This document shows, one piece after another, positions 1 through 5,834 of a DNA stretch of 5,834 nucleotides. Position numbers and translations under genes: made by a program. The stretch comes from Methanobacterium sp. (GTDB taxonomy: Archaea > Methanobacteriota > Methanobacteria > Methanobacteriales > Methanobacteriaceae). Location: assembly GCA_003158115.1 (NCBI GenBank), contig PMGM01000022.1:1-5834 (forward strand), written 5' to 3'. Numbering within the stretch: position 1 is the first letter of the stretch; every line of letters begins with the position of its first letter. The notes below the pieces were generated by a model that was not told the origin of the DNA, did not search any database, and saw only the letters and a program-made list of their open reading frames with translations.

Positions 1-108
1 GGAGAAGACATTTCTAAACAAGCTGTGTTACTTGCAAAACACGCTGGAAGAAAAACTGTTTATGCATCAGATATTGAAATGGCAGTTAAACAAATAAAAA
101 TAATATAA
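1..108 (+). CDS. Archaeal histone, C-terminal part (5' end outside window)
   Basis: The window begins inside this gene and frame 1 runs 35 codons to TAA at 106-108. The visible protein holds the end of helix alpha-2 (QAVLLAKHAGRKT), the L2 loop with the GRKT DNA-contact segment, and helix alpha-3 (ASDIEMAVKQI). These are the hallmarks of HMf-type archaeal histones, which are usually 66-70 residues, so about half the protein is present. By family knowledge, such proteins dimerise through the histone fold and wrap DNA into hypernucleosomes. There is no C-terminal tail beyond the fold, only a short KII end, as usual for archaeal histones. The product is secure; the start and promoter lie outside the window. 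A small unknown gene follows on the same strand after 53 bases. Confidence 0.93.
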   Translation, partial: GEDISKQAVLLAKHAGRKTVYASDIEMAVKQIKII

Positions 109-140
109 AATTTTAATTTTTTTCACTAAAATTTTTTTAC
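109..140 (+). terminator. T-rich terminator tract after the histone gene
   Basis: Immediately after the histone stop come two T-rich blocks, each with a run of seven T (about 118-124 and 132-138), with no obvious hairpin. Archaeal transcription typically stops at such oligo-T tracts. It may be leaky, because the next gene on the same strand starts at 162 and I see no clear separate TATA box for it. Termination here is inferred from composition. Confidence 0.5.
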
Positions 141-161
141 CTAACTAGGGAGTTTTTACAA

Positions 162-449
162 ATGGATGATAAAAAAACCAAAGAACTTATGGCTAAATGT
201 GAATCAATGAAAGATGATCCAGTTTTAATGAAAGAATGTAAAGTCATGCTGGATACTATGGCTGAGAAAAAAGTTGAAATGGAAGACGACCCTGACCAGA
301 ATTATACTAATATGGCTGAGAACATTGCTGCTGAAGATGTACCAAAAGTTCTAGAGATGGCACTTAAAATAGCTAAAAGTGGGAAAATAAAGGATGCAGA
401 AATAAAAATTGCTGCAGAAAGACTTTTCCGAACATTGGAACCATTATAA
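162..449 (+). CDS. Small Met-rich acidic protein of unknown function, 95 aa
   Basis: This is an intact ATG-to-TAA gene. GGGAG at 148-152 lies nine bases before the ATG, a reasonable archaeal ribosome binding site that supports this start. The product is soluble-looking, with no signal peptide or membrane segment, and rich in Asp, Glu, Lys and Met (nine Met). It has two cysteines, C13 and C26, in the N-terminal half. The sequence suggests two helical parts: about residues 5-40, with a repeated Met/Lys/Asp-rich flavour, and about 58-92, an amphipathic stretch containing VLEMALKIAKSGKIKD. They are separated by an acidic, Asp-rich linker (about 40-50). I recognise no family. It lies 53 bases after the histone gene on the same strand, so co-expression is possible, but nothing in the sequence proves a role in chromatin. 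The clean frame and ribosome binding site make a real gene likely. Confidence 0.75.
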   Translation: MDDKKTKELMAKCESMKDDPVLMKECKVMLDTMAEKKVEMEDDPDQNYTNMAENIAAEDVPKVLEMALKIAKSGKIKDAEIKIAAERLFRTLEPL

Positions 450-452
450 CCT

Positions 453-485
453 ATTTTTTAAATTTTTCTTTTCTTCCATTTTTTA
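453..485 (+). terminator. T-rich terminator tract after the 95-aa gene
   Basis: A run of T-rich blocks (TTTTTT, TTTTTC, TTTT, TTTTTT) begins a few bases after the TAA at 447-449. No strong hairpin is visible. The arrangement fits archaeal oligo-T-dependent termination of the upstream plus-strand transcript. Confidence 0.6.
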
Positions 486-490
486 ATACT

Positions 491-661
491 TTATTTAATC
501 TTATCCTTTCCTAGGAGTTTGTATAGTTGGAGAGCCATATGTGTTAATGATTGGTGGTCTGTTCCTGCTTTTGCATCTCTGTTTTTGTCTCCTTTGATTT
601 GTGTGATCTCCTCATGATTGATAACAGATCCACTACATGCATGCACATTATACAATTCCAC
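491..661 (-). CDS. Possible small protein or gene remnant, 56 aa, unrecognised
   Basis: On the minus strand an open frame runs from a stop at 671-673 to TAA at 491-493. GTG at 661 is the longest usual start and GTG at 646 an alternative. The segment 521-660 is about 39% G+C by count, close to the genes here and clearly above the AT-rich DNA beside it, which suggests coding origin. The peptide is hydrophilic, with VHACSGSVINHEEI near the start and a helical-looking end (LTHMALQLYKLLGKDKIK). I cannot assign a family. An AT-rich TATA-like stretch lies at about 671-685, but no ribosome binding site is visible. It could be a small gene, the tail of a truncated gene, or a GC-elevated non-coding RNA. 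A second minus frame is also open for about 37 codons, so the coding frame itself is uncertain. Confidence 0.35.
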   Translation of the reverse strand: MELYNVHACSGSVINHEEITQIKGDKNRDAKAGTDHQSLTHMALQLYKLLGKDKIK

Positions 662-890
662 AAAAAATAATTATATATTTGATGATTTGTTTATTTTTAA
701 CATTTTTAAAAGAATTTTCTATAATCTGATTAAACTCTTTAAATAGGAAAATAAACCTCTAAAATAATTTCTGATAATTTACATAAAATCTGTACTTAGC
801 CATACAAGTAAAATTCTACTATATCAACAACAACCTTTTTCATTAAAAACGATTTATTCCAATTTTAATATTATATTTAACTTGTTTTCT
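662..890. other. AT-rich intergenic stretch with no recognisable gene
   Basis: This stretch is very AT-rich with stops in all frames, and neither strand shows a recognisable protein, tRNA or structured RNA. It lies between the upstream side of the 491-661 ORF and the decayed end of the Fic remnant. It may carry promoter elements for the minus-strand ORF (AT-rich run at 671-685), but I cannot support any specific site. Confidence 0.5.
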
Positions 891-1212
891 TTATTTTTTT
901 ATTAATTTTTTTAAAATATCACTAACTGCTTGTGTGTGTGGGGGTAATTTTGAACATTTCTTGCACATTTTTATTTGTTATCTTCTCATTTTCTTGAAGA
1001 TATCTTATTATTTTTCTTTCTTTATCCGAAAGAGATATTTGTCCTCTTGAATCAATTCTCTGACTTTCAAATGAGAATCTTAAAATTTTTTATTTAACTT
1101 TAGAAATTGAGAATAGAACTCCGGTTGAAAAATATTCCAGCCATTTAGTTAAGTTATGAGTTTTATCTGCAGATTTTAAAGCATCTCCATAAGATTTTCG
1201 ATCTGAATTATA
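891..1212 (-). pseudogene. Remnant of a Fic-family protein: end of Fic domain plus C-terminal winged helix
   Basis: Read on the minus strand from 1212, the frame gives DRKSYGDALKSADK, then LTKWLEYFSTGVLFSISKVK. This matches the region after the catalytic motif in Fic proteins, which AMPylate or otherwise modify targets. A TAA at 1090-1092 interrupts it where VKEKIL is expected, and the same frame continues with KILRFSFES, GQISLSDKERKIIRYLQENE and KITNKNVQEMFKITPT, a typical C-terminal winged helix. At 931-940 a CA/TG dinucleotide run shifts the frame. The adjacent frame then completes the domain (QAVSDILKKLIKK) and stops at 891-893. The catalytic HPFxxGNGR motif and the N-terminal part are absent: an in-frame TAA at 1216-1218 ends any upstream reading. 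The truncation, nonsense codon and frameshift make this a dead gene. The family call rests on recalled consensus and is fairly sure. Confidence 0.75.
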
Positions 1213-1227
1213 GTATTACACTATAAT
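1207..1227. repeat. 8-bp perfect inverted repeat at the truncated edge of the Fic remnant
   Basis: ATTATAGT at 1207-1214 is mirrored perfectly by ACTATAAT at 1220-1227 around a five-base spacer (ATTAC). It sits where recognisable Fic similarity ends, 78 bases upstream of the DUF1697 start. It could be an operator, a small hairpin, a rearrangement scar, or chance in AT-rich DNA. Confidence 0.4.
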
Positions 1228-1304
1228 GAAGTACAAAATTTATTCCAAATAATCTGTTAATTACAATAGGAAAAAATTTTATTTGTCTAGAACAATAATC
1301 TACT

Positions 1305-1849
1305 ATGGTAACATATGTTTCAATGATTCGAGGAATAAATATCGGTGGAAAAAAGGTTAAGATGGATAGATTGGAGGAACTTTACAGATCTTTAGATTTT
1401 GAAGATATAAAGACTTACATACAAAGTGGAAATGTTATATTCGAAAGTAAAGAATTTGATAAAATAAAGTTGAGTCATATAATTGAAAAAGAAATAGCAG
1501 AAATATTTGATTTTGATGTTAAAGTTTTGATAAGCAAAAAATGAAATGATGAATGTAATAAATGGAAATCCATTCAAACAAGAGGTTATTAATCATATTT
1601 ATTGACATTCCTATCTGATATTCCATCTGAAAAGTTGATCAAGGATTTAACTCATATTACTAATGGAAATATTGAAAATAAATCTGATAAATATAATATT
1701 ATAGAAAAGAAATTTATCTTTTCTTGCCAAATGGTTATGGAAGAACTAATTTAAATAATAATTTTTTCGAAAAGAAATTAGGTATATCTGCCACAACAAG
1801 AAACTGGAGAACTGTTAACAAACTTGTTGATATTGTATCAAATATGTAA
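1305..1849 (+). pseudogene. DUF1697-family gene broken by three single-base frameshifts
   Basis: The first 79 codons match the start of DUF1697 proteins: YVSMIRGINIGGKKVKM, then KTYIQSGNVIFES. The frame ends at TGA 1542-1544, but the rest of the family pattern continues downstream. An extra A in the A6 run at 1536-1541 shifts to NEMMNVINGNPF. A missing base near 1601-1602 shifts to LTFLSDIPSEKLIKDL. A missing base near 1713-1714 shifts to YLFLPNGYGRT and then NFFEKKLGISATTRNWRTV, with TAA at 1847-1849. Joined, the product is about 180 residues, normal for this family, so only point indels have accumulated. The biochemical role of DUF1697 is not established. No convincing ribosome binding site precedes the ATG; AGGAAAAA at about 1268 is too far away. 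The pseudogene call is strong provided the sequence is accurate. Confidence 0.88.
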
Positions 1850-1892
1850 AAAATAGTAAAAATAATGATTTAAATTATTAAAAAAATGAGTA

Positions 1893-1920
1893 TTCCATCA
1901 AATAAAAAAAAATGATGGAA
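1893..1920. terminator. Hairpin between convergent DUF1697 remnant and lon
   Basis: TTCCATCA (1893-1900) pairs perfectly with TGATGGAA (1913-1920) across an A-rich 12-base loop. On the minus strand the stem is followed by a run of T (about 1881-1887 read in reverse), and on the plus strand by TTTTATTCTTTTATTTT at about 1926-1942. It therefore resembles a bidirectional terminator for lon, whose stop lies 26 bases away, and for the plus-strand pseudogene. Confidence 0.6.
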
Positions 1921-1946
1921 AATAATTTTATTCTTTTATTTTAAAA

Positions 1947-4325
1947 TTATAATCCTGCACCGCCAGGTATATGGTCATTTGTCATTTCAAGCATCATTGG
2001 TTTTGGTAGTTCAATTCCAATTGTCTCTTTTATAACATCTTCTACTGTATCTGCTGGTATGAATTCTATTTCATCCTTAACATCCTTTGGAACATCATCT
2101 AAGTCTTTTAGATTTTCTCTAGGAAGAATGATACGTTCAATTCCAGCACGGTGGGCAGCTATAACCTTTTCTTTGATTCCACCAACAGGAAGTACTGCAC
2201 CTCTAAGTGAGATTTCACCAGTCATTGCAAGTTTAGGATCTACTTCGTGTCCAGTTACTAATGATGCGATGGTGGTTAAGAGAGCTGCACCTGCTGATGG
2301 TCCGTCTTTAGGAATTGCTCCTGAAGGAACGTGTATATGAAGGTCCTTCTTATCAAATTCCACACTCTTCAGGTTGAATGCAAGTCTAGAACGGATCAAA
2401 CTTTGGGAAATTTTAGCCGATTCTTTCATTACATCACCTAGTTGTCCTGTCAAGGTCAATTTACCACTTCCAGGCATGAATGCACCTTCAATGAACAGAA
2501 TATCTCCACCCACGGGTGTCCATGCTAATCCAGTAACAACTCCTGGAGGGTTATTTTTACTTGCTAAATCGTACTGAGTTAATTCATGACCAAGGATATC
2601 ATAAAGCATATCATCTTTAACTATGTAAGGGATTTCAACTTTTCCAACTACAATCTTTTCAGATACAACTCTTGCAACTGCAGATAATTGACGTTTGATT
2701 CCTCTTACTCCAGCTTCTCTGGTGTATTTCTCAATGATGGTTTTGAGTGCTTCATCATCTATTTGAAGTTGGGTTTCATCTAATCCATGTTCTTCAAGAA
2801 CTATTGATATTAAATGATCCTTTGCAATATGGAATTTCTCATGGCTTGTGTAACTACCTATTTCAATAATTTCCATACGATCCCTGAGTGGTCCTGGAAT
2901 ATCCCTTAATGAATTTGCAGTTGCAATGAAGAACACATCAGACAGATCATAAGGCACATCAAGGTAATGGTCTGAAAAGCTGTCGTTTTGTTCAGGATCC
3001 AATACTTCTAGAAGTGCACTTGCGGGATCGCCGTTGTACGCAACCATTAATTTATCCACTTCATCTAAGATGAACACTGGATTTTTTTCACCAGCTCTCT
3101 TCATTCCCTGTATAATTCTACCCGGTAATGCTCCGAGATAGGTTCTTCTGTGGCCTCTGATTTCCGCTTCATCTTTTACACCACCCAGACTGATCCGTAC
3201 ATATTCTCTTCCTAAAACTTCTGCAATACTTTTTCCTAAACTAGTTTTACCAGTTCCTGGTGGACCTACTAATAAGAGGATTGACCCTTGTTTATTTTGT
3301 TTTAGTTTCATCACTGTAAGGTGTTGTATTATACGATCTTTAACTTTTTCAAGGCCGTAGTGTTCATCATCCAGTAACTTCCTTGCAGCTCCTATATCAA
3401 TATCTTTTATTTTGCTTTTGCCCCATGGTAATGTGGTTAGAAGGTCAAGGTAATTTCGAATCACATTCTCTTCAGAACTATGAGGTCCCTGCCGTTCAAG
3501 TTTTAGAACTTCTTCCAGTGCAACTTCTTTGACTTCGTCAGGCATTTCTGCTTCTTCTATGAGTTCCCTATAATCTTTTTTACCACCAGTACCTTCAGTA
3601 TCATTTAACTCTTCTTGGATAGCTTTTAATTGTTCCTTAAGCATGTTTGCCCGGTGATTTTTGTTCATTTCTTCGTTGAACTTAGCAGCCATTTCCATCT
3701 GGAATTTTATAGATTCTTTTTGATCGATCAATATGTCAAGGAATTTAAGACTTTTCTCCTTTAAAGAGCGTATTTCTAGTAATTCCTGCTGTTCATATAC
3801 AGACAATCTCATGTAAGGATATACATATCCAATAACTTTTGTTATATCATTTAATTGAATAACTTGTTCCACATAGTTTTTTGAACCCTTAAAGTTTCTA
3901 CTTATCTCACTTACCAAGTCCTTGATATGTTCTAGAATTTCTTCTTGATCTTGTTTGTCTAAATCGACGATGTCCGGTATTAATCTGTAAGTAGCATTGA
4001 AACTAGAACCTTCAGGAGTTATCTCTTCTATTTCAACTCTTTCTATGATATCGACCATTATTTGATAGAAATCTCTCATTGCTTTGATACTATCAATTTT
4101 GACTAATGTTCCTATGTTATATAAGTCTGATTCTGAGTATAACCCTTCTAGATTATCTTCTTTTACAGCTACTGCAATGGCGTAGAAATCATCCTTTGCA
4201 ACTTTGTTGTAGATGTTACTACCAACTTCTTTACCTATTTTTAAGGTCATTTTTGTCTCATGTAATAAGACTTTATCTGGTATAACTAATACTGATAATT
4301 TTTTATTAATGTTCATTTCATTCAT
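1947..4325 (-). CDS. lon: ATP-dependent protease Lon, bacterial (LonA) type, 792 aa
   Basis: This is a complete, uninterrupted LonA protease, a soluble hexameric AAA+ machine that unfolds and degrades damaged or regulatory proteins. In order it has a LON substrate-binding domain (about residues 10-200), a coiled-coil linker (about 200-245), the AAA+ module and the C-terminal peptidase. Walker A is GPPGTGKT at 354-361, Walker [10 protein letters not shown] at 417-425, sensor-1 N471, an arginine-rich RDRME at 481-485 and sensor-2 in GVRGIKRQL near 541. The catalytic dyad is S677 in PKDGPSAG and K720 in GGIKEK, with the same 43-residue spacing as the E. coli dyad (S679/K722). Length is near E. 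coli Lon (784). No transmembrane segments lie in the AAA+ domain, so this is not the membrane-bound LonB usual in archaea. The start is supported by GTGAT three bases before the ATG; M4 is an alternative. arsR lies 57 bases upstream on the same strand. Confidence 0.97.
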   Translation of the reverse strand: MNEMNINKKLSVLVIPDKVLLHETKMTLKIGKEVGSNIYNKVAKDDFYAIAVAVKEDNLEGLYSESDLYNIGTLVKIDSIKAMRDFYQIMVDIIERVEIEEITPEGSSFNATYRLIPDIVDLDKQDQEEILEHIKDLVSEISRNFKGSKNYVEQVIQLNDITKVIGYVYPYMRLSVYEQQELLEIRSLKEKSLKFLDILIDQKESIKFQMEMAAKFNEEMNKNHRANMLKEQLKAIQEELNDTEGTGGKKDYRELIEEAEMPDEVKEVALEEVLKLERQGPHSSEENVIRNYLDLLTTLPWGKSKIKDIDIGAARKLLDDEHYGLEKVKDRIIQHLTVMKLKQNKQGSILLLVGPPGTGKTSLGKSIAEVLGREYVRISLGGVKDEAEIRGHRRTYLGALPGRIIQGMKRAGEKNPVFILDEVDKLMVAYNGDPASALLEVLDPEQNDSFSDHYLDVPYDLSDVFFIATANSLRDIPGPLRDRMEIIEIGSYTSHEKFHIAKDHLISIVLEEHGLDETQLQIDDEALKTIIEKYTREAGVRGIKRQLSAVARVVSEKIVVGKVEIPYIVKDDMLYDILGHELTQYDLASKNNPPGVVTGLAWTPVGGDILFIEGAFMPGSGKLTLTGQLGDVMKESAKISQSLIRSRLAFNLKSVEFDKKDLHIHVPSGAIPKDGPSAGAALLTTIASLVTGHEVDPKLAMTGEISLRGAVLPVGGIKEKVIAAHRAGIERIILPRENLKDLDDVPKDVKDEIEFIPADTVEDVIKETIGIELPKPMMLEMTNDHIPGGAGL

Positions 4326-4328
4326 AGT

Positions 4329-4335
4329 ATCACTC
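4329..4335 (-). promoter_or_regulatory. Ribosome binding site of lon
   Basis: The minus strand reads GAGTGAT ending three bases before the lon ATG. GTGAT matches the 3' part of the archaeal Shine-Dalgarno AGGAGGTGAT, at the spacing expected for that part. This favours the ATG at 4325 over the ATG three codons later. Confidence 0.55.
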
Positions 4336-4351
4336 TGGATGTGTAAATTTG

Positions 4352-4374
4352 ATTATAAGGCCTTAATATTGGCC
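4352..4374 (-). promoter_or_regulatory. Possible lon promoter: TATA-like box beside a GGCC-N8-GGCC inverted repeat
   Basis: In the 57-base gap between arsR and lon the minus strand has GGCC (4374-4371), eight bases, GGCC (4362-4359), and then TTATAAT (4358-4352). The TATA-like box lies about 30 bases before the lon ATG, which would give a very short leader and sits awkwardly with the ribosome binding site. This could be a weak internal promoter or a regulator site; lon may instead be read mainly from the arsR promoter. Confidence 0.3.
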
Positions 4375-4382
4375 ATTAAATT

Positions 4383-4730
4383 TTATTCTTCTAATTTTTT
4401 GCATTTTGTTAAAACACATTTAAATAAAAAATCAATTTTTTCTTTGTGTTTTAATAAGGCGTTCTGGTTAAAGGTGTAATAGATGTAATTGCCTTGTTTT
4501 TCTGCGTCGAGGATCTTCACAGTTTTTAGTACTTTAAGGTGTTGTGATGCTGCAGGTTGGGTACAACCCATCATTTTAGCCATTTCAGTAACGCTAAATT
4601 TGTCCTTTTCACCAGATGCAAGGTTGTAGATCAATATTAGTCTGTTAATATTGCCTAGGGCCTTGAATAACTCTTCCAATTCTTCGGAAAGATCATCATC
4701 GCCATGTTCAGAATTCATCCTCAACATCAT
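4383..4730 (-). CDS. ArsR-family winged-helix transcriptional regulator, 115 aa
   Basis: This small DNA-binding repressor-type protein has [20 protein letters not shown] at about 18-37 (the family's opening helices), then [25 protein letters not shown] (about 45-69), which holds the helix-turn-helix with recognition helix TQPAASQHL. The wing follows as [16 protein letters not shown] (73-88). The classical ArsR metal motif ELCVCDL is absent: the equivalent place reads FSVTEMAK with no cysteine. Cysteines occur at 56, 105 and 110; the CxxxxC near the C-terminus could sense metal or redox state, but this is speculation. ATG codons at residues 1, 2 and 5 are all possible starts. A BRE/TATA about 27 bases upstream would place transcription start almost at the first ATG, suggesting a leaderless or very short-leader message. 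It probably heads an arsR-lon operon and faces the divergent gene at 4812. Confidence 0.9.
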   Translation of the reverse strand: MMLRMNSEHGDDDLSEELEELFKALGNINRLILIYNLASGEKDKFSVTEMAKMMGCTQPAASQHLKVLKTVKILDAEKQGNYIYYTFNQNALLKHKEKIDFLFKCVLTKCKKLEE

Positions 4731-4740
4731 GTTTCATAAG

Positions 4741-4762
4741 TATATAAGTATATGCTTATATA
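4741..4762. promoter_or_regulatory. Palindromic operator overlapping divergent archaeal TATA boxes
   Basis: TATATAAG (4741-4748) and CTTATATA (4755-4762) form a perfect inverted repeat around a six-base spacer. With the spacer included, ten of eleven base pairs of the 22-bp palindrome match. On the minus strand TATATAAG (4762-4755) is preceded by GAAAGG (4768-4763), a good BRE, about 27 bases before the arsR start. On the plus strand the mirrored box could serve the gene at 4812. Another ATAAG copy abuts at 4736-4740. A palindrome on top of the TATA box is the classic layout for an autoregulating archaeal winged-helix repressor. The promoter is well supported; operator function is inferred. 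Confidence 0.7.
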
Positions 4763-4811
4763 CCTTTCTATTATGTAAAATATTTTAACTTTAGAGGATA
4801 AAAGTTGAAAA

Positions 4812-5834
4812 TTGGAACAAGATTCAACAGTACTATTAAAGGATTTCATGACTGAATTTGCAAACAGTACAGGAGTTTCACCTGAAAGTAGTTATTCTAA
4901 GCGTTATTTATGGACTGATGCATTTGCAGTTTGTAACTTTTTAGAACTTTACAATCGTACAAACGAAAAGATCTATTTAAATTTAGCTCTAACACTTATT
5001 TACCAAGTACATCACGTTTTAGGGCAATATAGTCCTAAAAATGAAAAAATGGGTTGAGATAAGCAGTTTGGATATGGATGAGGGTGAAAATCATCCCACA
5101 CAAGGTGGCTTATGTCTAGGTAAAGAAATGGACTAGCGTGGTCCTAATGAACTATACCATGAAAGTCTGGAATGGGATAAGGATGGGCAATATTATCATT
5201 ACCTCACCAAATGGATGCATGTTCTAAACAACACATCAAATATTACTGGGGATATAAAATACATTAAATGGGCTATGGAACTTGCAAAGACAGCACATAA
5301 TAAATTTACATATATGCCAAACCATGGCATAAGGAAGAGAATGTACTGGAAAATGAGCATAGATCTAAATCGCCCATTAGTACCATCCATGGGGCAGCAT
5401 GATCCTCTAGATGGATATGTGACCTCTGTGAAATTCAAAGCGAAATGGATGATCTAGATTTGATAGATAATATTGAAAAACCCCTGATTTATGAAAAGGA
5501 AGACATGAAAAAAATATTTCAGGACATGTCTATGGTTACAGATGATCCATTAGGTTTAGGAGGAATTTTATCAGATGCTACTCGGATAACTCAATTAATA
5601 AATAATGGATATGATCTATTCGAACTCTTTGAAACAATTTTAGATTCAGCGATTGTTGGAATCAGATCTTACATATCCAGTAATTCTACGGAGCTATCAG
5701 CAAACTACCGTCTAATATTTAGAGAATTAGGTTTTTCAATCGGTATTAATGGATTGGTAATTATTAAAGACTTAATCGGTAAGAACCCTAAATTTTCAAG
5801 AAAATCTTTAGAAAATAGATTATATGCCTTGGAT
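4812..5834 (+). pseudogene. Conserved six-hairpin glycosidase-like protein gene, disrupted; 3' end outside window
   Basis: The translation follows a conserved, poorly characterised family that I associate with the six-hairpin (alpha/alpha barrel) glycosidase superfamily. It has RYLWTDAFAVCNFLELY, HPTQGGLCLGK, LEWDKDGQYYHYLTKWMHVL, RMYWKMSIDLNRPLVPSMGQ (followed by HDPLDG), TDDPLGLGGILSDATRITQL and YRLIFRELGFSIGI. Three lesions break it. An extra A near 5057 gives a TGA; removing it restores GWISSLDMDEGE. An in-frame TAG at 5134-5136 sits where a residue before RGPNE is expected. One missing base near 5429 comes before EIQSEMDDLDL. The last frame is open to the window edge. The start appears to be TTG at 4812 (EQDSTVLLKDFM follows), with GAGG at 4794-4797, 14 bases away and distant; ATTGGAA may be an altered ATGGAA. 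It diverges from arsR and shares its palindromic promoter. Substrate and reaction are unknown. Confidence 0.82.

Noticed and set aside
547..597. 16-aa hydrophobic plus-strand peptide (MIGGLFLLLHLCFCLL) as a small toxin
   Set aside because: It has no ribosome binding site at useful spacing, is very short, and overlaps the better-supported minus-strand coding-like frame.
931..945. TG repeat plus G run as a phase-variation switch
   Set aside because: The gene also has a nonsense codon and lacks its catalytic part, so changes in repeat number could not restore function.
1392..1577. Minus-strand open frame opposite the DUF1697 remnant
   Set aside because: Its Phe/Ile-rich translation is what AT-rich antisense DNA gives, and the plus strand matches DUF1697.
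2059..2577. Plus-strand open frames opposite lon
   Set aside because: They lie wholly antisense to a conserved, intact lon coding sequence and have no recognisable protein motifs.
5134..5136. In-frame TAG read as pyrrolysine in a methanogen gene
   Set aside because: The same gene has two frameshifts, so the TAG is most simply one more lesion. Pyrrolysine is known mainly from methylamine methyltransferases in other methanogen groups, and no pyl genes are visible here.
5199..5438. Minus-strand open frame opposite the glycosidase-like gene
   Set aside because: The plus-strand reading here carries strong family motifs (LTKWMHVL, MYWKMSIDL, GQHDPLDG), so the opposite frame is a shadow.
1..5834. 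CRISPR array, tRNA, rRNA or insertion sequence ends
   Set aside because: No regularly spaced direct repeats, cloverleaf with a conserved T-loop, or transposase with terminal repeats could be seen on either strand.

Overview
The window looks like methanogen DNA, most likely from the order Methanobacteriales. It opens with the C-terminus of an archaeal histone. Intergenic regions are very AT-rich, genes end in T-rich tracts, and the regulatory region at about 4740-4770 has an archaeal BRE/TATA-type promoter. The exact genus is inference. Intact coding stretches are roughly 35-40% G+C by eye, against visibly lower values between genes.

Layout: 1-108 is the end of a histone gene (+). 162-449 is a small, intact, Met-rich acidic protein of unknown function (+). 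450-1304 is mostly AT-rich and gene-poor. It holds a coding-like 56-codon ORF on the minus strand (491-661) and the decayed C-terminal end of a Fic-family protein (891-1212, -). 1305-1849 is a DUF1697-family gene (+) broken by three single-base frameshifts. A hairpin at 1893-1920 separates it from the convergent 1947-4325, an intact bacterial-type (LonA) ATP-dependent protease (-). Upstream of lon on the same strand is an ArsR-type winged-helix regulator (4383-4730, -). A near-perfect 22-bp palindrome at 4741-4762 forms a divergent archaeal promoter. It faces a long gene (4812 to the window end, +) for a conserved protein resembling six-hairpin glycosidases, which carries an inserted base, an in-frame TAG and a deleted base.

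Working together: the probable functional unit is arsR-lon. The regulator gene sits 57 bp upstream of lon and has a palindrome over its own TATA box, which suggests autoregulation and possibly control of lon and of the divergent gene. Three of the accessory genes are visibly decayed while histone, lon and arsR are clean. This reads as an accessory region under relaxed selection rather than as an intact new system. I did not find a convincing undescribed multi-gene system. The best leads are the arsR/lon palindromic promoter, the orphan 491-661 ORF and the small protein next to the histone.
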